A stretch of 64,000 nucleotides of DNA from Orientallactaga sibirica. Its lineage: Eukaryota; Chordata; Mammalia; Rodentia; Dipodidae. A model generated the notes under the pieces. That model saw only the letters and a program-made list of their open reading frames with translations, was not told the DNA's origin and did no database searches. This document shows positions 58,881 to 64,000 of this stretch, piece after piece. Position 1 is the first letter of the stretch. The number at the start of each line of letters is the position of its first letter. The stretch covers positions 9,457,501-9,521,500 of the forward strand of contig JAEOAD010000024.1 in assembly GCA_036365145.1 (NCBI GenBank), in the 5' to 3' direction. A program made the position numbers and the translations under genes.

Positions 58881-58951
58881 TATCTCTCTCTCTCTTTCTC
58901 TCTCTCTCTTTGTATACACACACACACACACACACACACAGACACACACAC
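58881..58951 (+). repeat. (CT)n and (CA)n microsatellites
   Basis: CT-rich at 58881-58910 and CA repeat with one GACA interruption at 58917-58951. Confidence 0.9.
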
Positions 58952-59074
58952 ACCCTTTGTACTCCAAGGGCAAAAATAAATACTAAATATACAAAGGAGA
59001 AAATAAACACCACCTAAAAATTGTGATTGATAGTAACATGACAGGAAAAGGGATCGATACTTATCAAGAGCACC

Positions 59075-59426
59075 TGTATTAGCTATTTTTTTAATTGTGA
59101 ACAAATACCTGACCAGAAGCAATTTAAGGAAAGACAGGTTTATTTTAGCTTACAGTTCCAGATTACATTCTGTGATGATGGGAAAGGTGTGGCATCAGAA
59201 GCATGCAGTAGTGATGGTCACATTCAGTCAGTCCACAATCAGCAAACATAGTCTTGAATGCTTGAACTCAGCTAGTTCTATCGGTTTTATAAAGTCTAGG
59301 ACCATAGCCCACTGACCGTGACAACCACTTTGAAAGGCATTCTTCTGAACTCACATAACCTAATATAGAAAATTTTTTTCCATAGTGTTTCTAAATCCCA
59401 TCAAATTGACAGCATTATCCTTCACA
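59075..59426 (-). mobile_element. MaLR (ORR1/MT-type) LTR (minus strand)
   Basis: Same layout as the 53.5-kb element: TGTATTAGCTATTT start, ATACCTGACCAGAAGCAATT, GTTTATTTTAGCTTACAGTT, and a CTTCACA end. No matching 5-bp flanks found. Confidence 0.78.
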
Positions 59427-59639
59427 ATCTCCAGAAATAATGAATTATGAATTATATGCTCTCACTTCAATTATATCCCTGGCCAAAAAAAATATATATA
59501 TATATCTGATTATGAGGAACTTTTAGATAGTCCACATATGTAAATCCAGTACTTTTCGCTAATGCCCAATAAAATTTAGGAAACTACTACAGGTTTTAGT
59601 CACTTACACACTCAGGAAAGCTAAATGCATCGTGTGATC

Positions 59640-60440
59640 TCTGCTTTCAACATGTATTCTTCTTCTTGCCATGCTGGGAATCTCTAATAAGACATGTTAA
59701 AAAGACAGAGAAAATTATGGAGACAAGAGAAAAGGGGAAAAGTCTCTTATCCAAGAGTCTAACGGAAGCCTCAGGCCTTCAGTGAAGCAAGAAATCCATC
59801 ATAATTAACAATTGCCTAAGCCAGTTCTTTCCTTCCCTTCTCGGCTGTAAATCTGCAACTTTCTAGGAATCCCATCTAACAGCTCCTGGTTTTACTTTAT
59901 CATATTGTAACGCCTTCTAAGGGACCTCCATAGTCCCCTATAATCTCTCTTATCAAAAAAAAATATATAGACAGAAGGTGGAAAGAATTTTTACAGCAAT
60001 CTCGTTGGATGTAAAGAGAGACAGCAAAGTATTATCTGACTAATGTGGACACTTGACTATGTCTCTTAAAGAAGCTCATATCCATGTTCTTGGGTGTGCT
60101 TTCATTGTCTCTTTGAATGTCTTTCTCCTATGTCTCATGCTTAAGCCCACACGAAAATATTTTTAATAAAATCACCAACTCTGCTTCATACCAACTCTTC
60201 TTGAAATCCTTTTCAGCACTGAAACCATGAATCCTAGATTTGGCCTAAGATGAGTTCCCTGAAAGTCTAGGGGAATTCTTCAAGCTGCTGTAGGTGACAG
60301 TGAGAAGCCATATCTCTATCCTCTCACCACTGTTACATGTGACCTGTTATACAATGAGAAGCTGTATGCTGGGGTCAAATCCTCCAGGACATCATAAACC
60401 CTTTTCTCAATGCTGTCTTACCACCTTCATGAGATACCCT
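59640..60440 (+). mobile_element. Possible ERV1-type LTR and adjoining sequence
   Basis: Composition differs from the AT-rich flanks. A TTTAATAAAATCACCAACTC segment at about 60161 looks like a polyadenylation signal and R/U5 junction, preceded by TCTCATGCTTAAGCCCACA. Ends and orientation are tentative and no second copy exists in the window to compare. Confidence 0.3.
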
Positions 60441-60449
60441 GGACACAGA

Positions 60450-61370
60450 GTCCACTGAACAGCAACAAAATCAACATACCCATGATCTATTCTGTAAGGA
60501 CATCCCAATTTTAATCATTTTGTTATTATCTTACACCGCCATTCTTCACATTTATCTTTGTCATCTGATTCCCTGATAAGATTATTGTTTCTTAATTTTT
60601 ACATAAATACATGTGCATTTCAAAATTAAAGGCAAAGAACTACGCTTTGTGGTCCTTTTCTTCATCGACCTAATAATAAACAGAGAGACATTACCACTTG
60701 CAAATTTGAAAGAAACAAATTTGAAAGAAAGAAACTGCTCACTGACAATGATGTTCGTCTGTTCTAACATAAATAGAGATGTAGCAATCTGTACACTGAA
60801 CAGCTGTAAGAGTTTATAGTCAACAATTTTAAATTCACAGCTAATATACTGCTTGGAATCTGAACTGGTTAATGGAAGCTGATGATATTCTGCTAACCAT
60901 GGTAACTAAAATTTAGAAATCCTACAATCTTGTGAACTGAAGACTACCTGTACTAACCATGTCAGCTAAATACTAGATATTCCTTCCCAGTTTGGTTCAA
61001 TTGACTAGAAATATTTCCCTTCCCATTTATAAGATGTGTTGTTATGAGGCTTTATATGGGAGTGGATCTCACTCCACTTGAGGAACTAAACATGACTCAG
61101 AGAGGAAATGCAGTTCTGACACTTCCAGAAAAGGAGACATGTAAGGGTGAATCAAGCCTGAGGGAGGCAAGCAAAAGTTTTAGCTCTTCATCACAATGCT
61201 TTCCATTTAAAATTTTGCAGTTTTGTTCCACTATATACCAATAAAATAGAACAATATAAATATTTACTGCAGTAATGTTGTATTATAGGAAAATCTCAGT
61301 AAGTAGGATCTATTTTTATTACTATTAAGCATACTCATACTTTTAGAAACTAATGCATGTCATTGAATTG
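60450..61370. other. AT-rich DNA without recognised features
   Basis: AAATTTGAAAGAAAC is tandemly repeated near 60701-60732. No exon or repeat family recognised. Confidence 0.45.
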
Positions 61371-61534
61371 GAGTTTTTTTGTTTTGTTTTGTTTTTGTGT
61401 TTTGGGTAGAAAAATAGTTTTAATCTTCAATCTGACCAATGTTGAACATAAATATTTTTTAGCACTATGATTTTCACAGTGTAGTTTCACAGGAAATATT
61501 AAGTTATAAATTCACCCAACAATCTTTTACACTT

Positions 61535-61790
61535 CTATACTGTTGGTGGGAATGTAATCTGGTCCAGCCATTGTGGAAATCAGTGTGGAGGTTCTTGAAA
61601 CAGCTAAAAATAGATTTACCATATGATCCAGCTATAACACTCCTAGGCATATATCCAGAGGACTCTTCTCACTACCTTAGAGATACTTGCACAACCATGT
61701 TTATTGCTGCTCTATTCACGATAGCTAGGAAATGGAACCAGCCTAGATGTCCCTCCACAGATGAATGAATAATAAAGTTCCAGTCTCTTC
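61535..61790 (+). mobile_element. L1 ORF2 C-terminal fragment of a different subfamily
   Basis: Encodes [20 protein letters not shown] and IARKWNQPRCPSTDE in one frame (61571-61768). Against the other L1s here (LLKRMTIDLPTDP, IIAKSWNQPRCPSLDE) it has several fixed differences, and it is cut at both ends. It ends soon after the ACAGATGAATGA segment without the shared 3'UTR. Confidence 0.87.
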
Positions 61791-61799
61791 TTGTAAAAC

Positions 61800-62195
61800 C
61801 TTTTGGCAATAGAAATGTTTACTCTGTGCCTTTATGTGTTAGAAGGATATAATTTTTTCCTGCCCTCCTGAATATTTACTTTTAGGCAAAACAAGAAATG
61901 AAGCAGAAACTGAAGTAAGTTGTAAATTCTTTGAAGAAACTTAATGGGGAGCTTTAACAAAATATGTTGTTATATTATATGGTCTCTGTTGCAAGGAAAC
62001 AAAACAAAATCTGAAGTAGGAAATGGAAAGTTCTGGAAATATCCAGAAAATAACAGGACAGTCACAGAACATTAAAGATTCATATTGGTTAGGATAGGAA
62101 CAATGTAATCATATTTGAAGAACTTTTCACTGGTCTCATTCTGAGTGGCATCACATCAGGGTGTCACATACTGAAGACAGAGATATAGTAAGGTC
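61800..62195. other. Unassigned DNA upstream of the MaLR remnant
   Basis: No gene or repeat family recognised with confidence; part may be decayed MaLR internal sequence. Confidence 0.4.
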
Positions 62196-62199
62196 CATT

Positions 62200-62393
62200 C
62201 AAAGTCATTACAGTTGTAACGTGTGCTTTGATCTTATATTTCCAGCAGTTAAGGGACAGTCTAAAATCTCAGATGAAACTTGGGACTTTTGAACACTGTT
62301 AAAGTTGGTAAAGACTACAGGAACTTTTGAAGTTTCCCTGAGTAAAATTTACATTATGAAATGGTGATGAGTCTTTGGGGGCCAGGGGCAGAA
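62200..62393 (+). mobile_element. 3' internal end of a MaLR element
   Basis: AAAGACTACAGGAACTTTTG, TTACATTATGAAATGGTGAT and the purine-rich TTTGGGGGCCAGGGGCAGAA directly before the LTR start resemble the 3' end of MaLR internal sequence and its polypurine tract. Confidence 0.55.
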
Positions 62394-62738
62394 TGTGGTA
62401 GTTTGAATGTGAATGTATGTGTCCCATAGCCTAAGGGACTTTTTGATTAAAGATGGTCTTTCCATTTATGTCTCCAGCAGCCTGCTAGATGAGGGAAGAA
62501 CTTGGAGTTGAGACCTACTAACTTTAGTGGGGAGTCAGTTGGAGCTCTGGCTGTTAGTATTTGCTGTCTTTTGATGGTGTCTCTCTCTCTCTGTGTTGTG
62601 AATGGAAGTGAGCCAGCTTGTTCTGCCATGGATGGTGTTTCCCCTGGATTTTGTAAGCCTGAGATCAATTTTCCTCCCATCAGCTGCTTCTGGTTGTTTG
62701 TTTGTTCCAGCAATAAAAAAGTAACAACAGTAGTAACA
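62394..62738 (+). mobile_element. MaLR-type LTR
   Basis: Starts TGTGGTAGTTTGAATGTGAA and ends AGTAGTAACA. Shares GTGGTAGTTTGAAT, TTTCCCCTGGATTTTGTAAGC (in part) and the overall length with the 54.6-kb solo LTR, but the body has diverged. An A run (62743-62764) follows. Confidence 0.78.
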
Positions 62739-62999
62739 CTTGCAAAAAAAAAAAAAAAAAAAAAGTATGAACCACAAGTTTAGAGTTGTCCCTAATAGCT
62801 TCCTTATGTTGGAATGTTTTTGAGGCTTACATTATTGGGAACCTCTACCTGAAGGCAAAATACTTATCAACAATTCAAGGACACTAATTCAGTTGCTGAG
62901 GTAAGATAATGTGCAATGACAAGTCATCTAGGGCAAAGTAAAACAGAACATCCCAAAGGCTTGTGAGGTTGTAATTTTGCCTAAGGCCATTTTTTTTCT

Positions 63000-64000
63000 C
63001 AAACCAATTTTTTCTTCATTAATTATGTACATACTCAGCACATGTCAATACCATCCTTACCCTCATCACTGTACTCCCCTCTGAAGGGACTCTTATTGTT
63101 GGGGGTGCCAGTTATCCCCATATGGATTGTGGGTCATGCATTGTGGGGGTAGGCATCAGTTATGAGGAAGAGGCAATGTCTCTGTGCATAATGTCCCAAA
63201 TGGTGGCTCTAACAATCTTTCCTCCCTCTCTTCCATGAATTTCCCTGAGCCATGTTGGGTTCATTTTAGGTCTACTTCAGTGATGAGGTCTTAGGAGCCT
63301 CTGTGTCTCAGGATATAGGGTTTGGTAGGAATTGAGTTTTCTCTGTGTCTATCTCCTTCACCCTTGTGTGAAAACCAGGTTCACCAAAAAAGCAGCACTC
63401 TTGCACATTTCCCCAGTTACCCCATGATTTCAGCTAATGCCTTGGTGAAGCATGATGGGCTGATTCTCTCCTCAGATTCTGTGTCCATGTGAAAAAGAGA
63501 AACAAATTCTCCAACAAAGAGTGAAGTCAGCACTGGAAAAATGGGATAACTATTATTAGTTTAGAGAGAACTTAATAGGTGTAGGCCTTCTTATAGCCCA
63601 AGATTGGTGGGAGCTTGACATTGGAGGGCAAACTTGTTTTTGGATATGATTCTGACTTGTTTCCCAGTTCCAGCTATTGGTTCTGTTCCACTGAGCAGAT
63701 CTGTTAGCCAATCCAAGAACAATTGGTTATCCACCATAGCTGTGTGTTGCTATTGCATTTAAGTGAGCAATATGTCAGGTTAGTTGCTTGGAGAGATGTT
63801 GGCCATTTTCCCCCAGTAGTTCATGTAGCACCTTCTGGCCCTAAATGAGCTAACTGAGTGGCTCTCTTCCAGATTCCAGCCAGGTCTCTCCATGTTTTGT
63901 ACCAACAGCATATGATGTCTTTGGCAGTAGGGTCTTACCATAAACCTTTGGTGGGTAATCAAGTGGTCTGACAGAAGTCTGTCTTCTTTTGGAAAACCTT
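63000..64000 (-). mobile_element. L1 3'UTR, running off the window (minus strand)
   Basis: Matches the antisense L1 at 30.3 kb throughout: TGTGGGTCATGCATTGTGGG, GAGCCTCTGTGTCTCAGGAT, GTTCCACTGAGCAGATCTGT, TTTCCCCCAGTAGTTCATGT. The window ends before the pyrimidine tract, G-rich segment and ORF2, which should lie just beyond. Confidence 0.92.

Overview
The window is AT-rich mammalian nuclear DNA, almost certainly from a rodent. It holds no protein-coding gene, RNA gene or exon that I can support. Everything recognisable is retroelement-derived: about 25 copies of a tRNA-derived SINE, B1 and B4/RSINE1-type SINEs, LINE-1 fragments, MaLR-type LTRs, at least one class I endogenous retrovirus remnant, and many microsatellites. 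The dominant SINE starts GCTGGAGAGATGGCTTAGC, has a GGTTCGATTCC B box, a CT-rich 3' part and an AATAAATAAA tail. This fits the DIP (B2-superfamily) SINE of jerboas and relatives (Dipodoidea), so a jerboa-like genome such as Jaculus is my best guess. That identification rests on recalled family knowledge, not on a search.

Layout. 0-4.4 kb: a decayed sense-strand L1 (ORF2 plus a long 3'UTR) carrying two SINE insertions. 4.4-11.2 kb: unique AT-rich DNA, then a cluster of minus-strand SINEs. 11.5-12.6 kb: the 3' end of a class I ERV with a polypurine tract and an LTR. 12.6-20.2 kb: scattered SINEs, an antisense L1 fragment at 15.2 kb and long unique AT-rich stretches. 20.3-22.3 kb: a second L1 3' end, nested with a long-form SINE. 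22.3-30.3 kb: SINEs in unique DNA. 30.3-33.6 kb: a third, antisense, 5'-truncated L1. 33.6-45.2 kb: SINEs, a MaLR LTR, and two SINE pairs in tandem. 45.3-45.9 kb: a second ERV1-like LTR. 46-55 kb: B1 copies, unique DNA, a DIP-B1 composite and MaLR LTRs, one a solo LTR with a perfect 5-bp target duplication. 55-64 kb: microsatellites including a graded pentanucleotide array, an L1 tail, further MaLR sequence, a possible ERV LTR and a final antisense L1 3'UTR running off the end.

How it works together. There is no operon or pathway here. The interest lies in retroelement biology. The L1 copies share a 3'UTR of roughly 1.3-1.6 kb with a G-rich (quadruplex-capable) segment directly after the ORF2 stop. 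The DIP SINE falls into visibly different subfamilies (a long form, and a form with a split B box). Several SINEs are composites or repeat insertions at one target site. I did not find a previously undescribed molecular system. The shared L1 3'UTR and the SINE subfamily structure are the most worthwhile leads.
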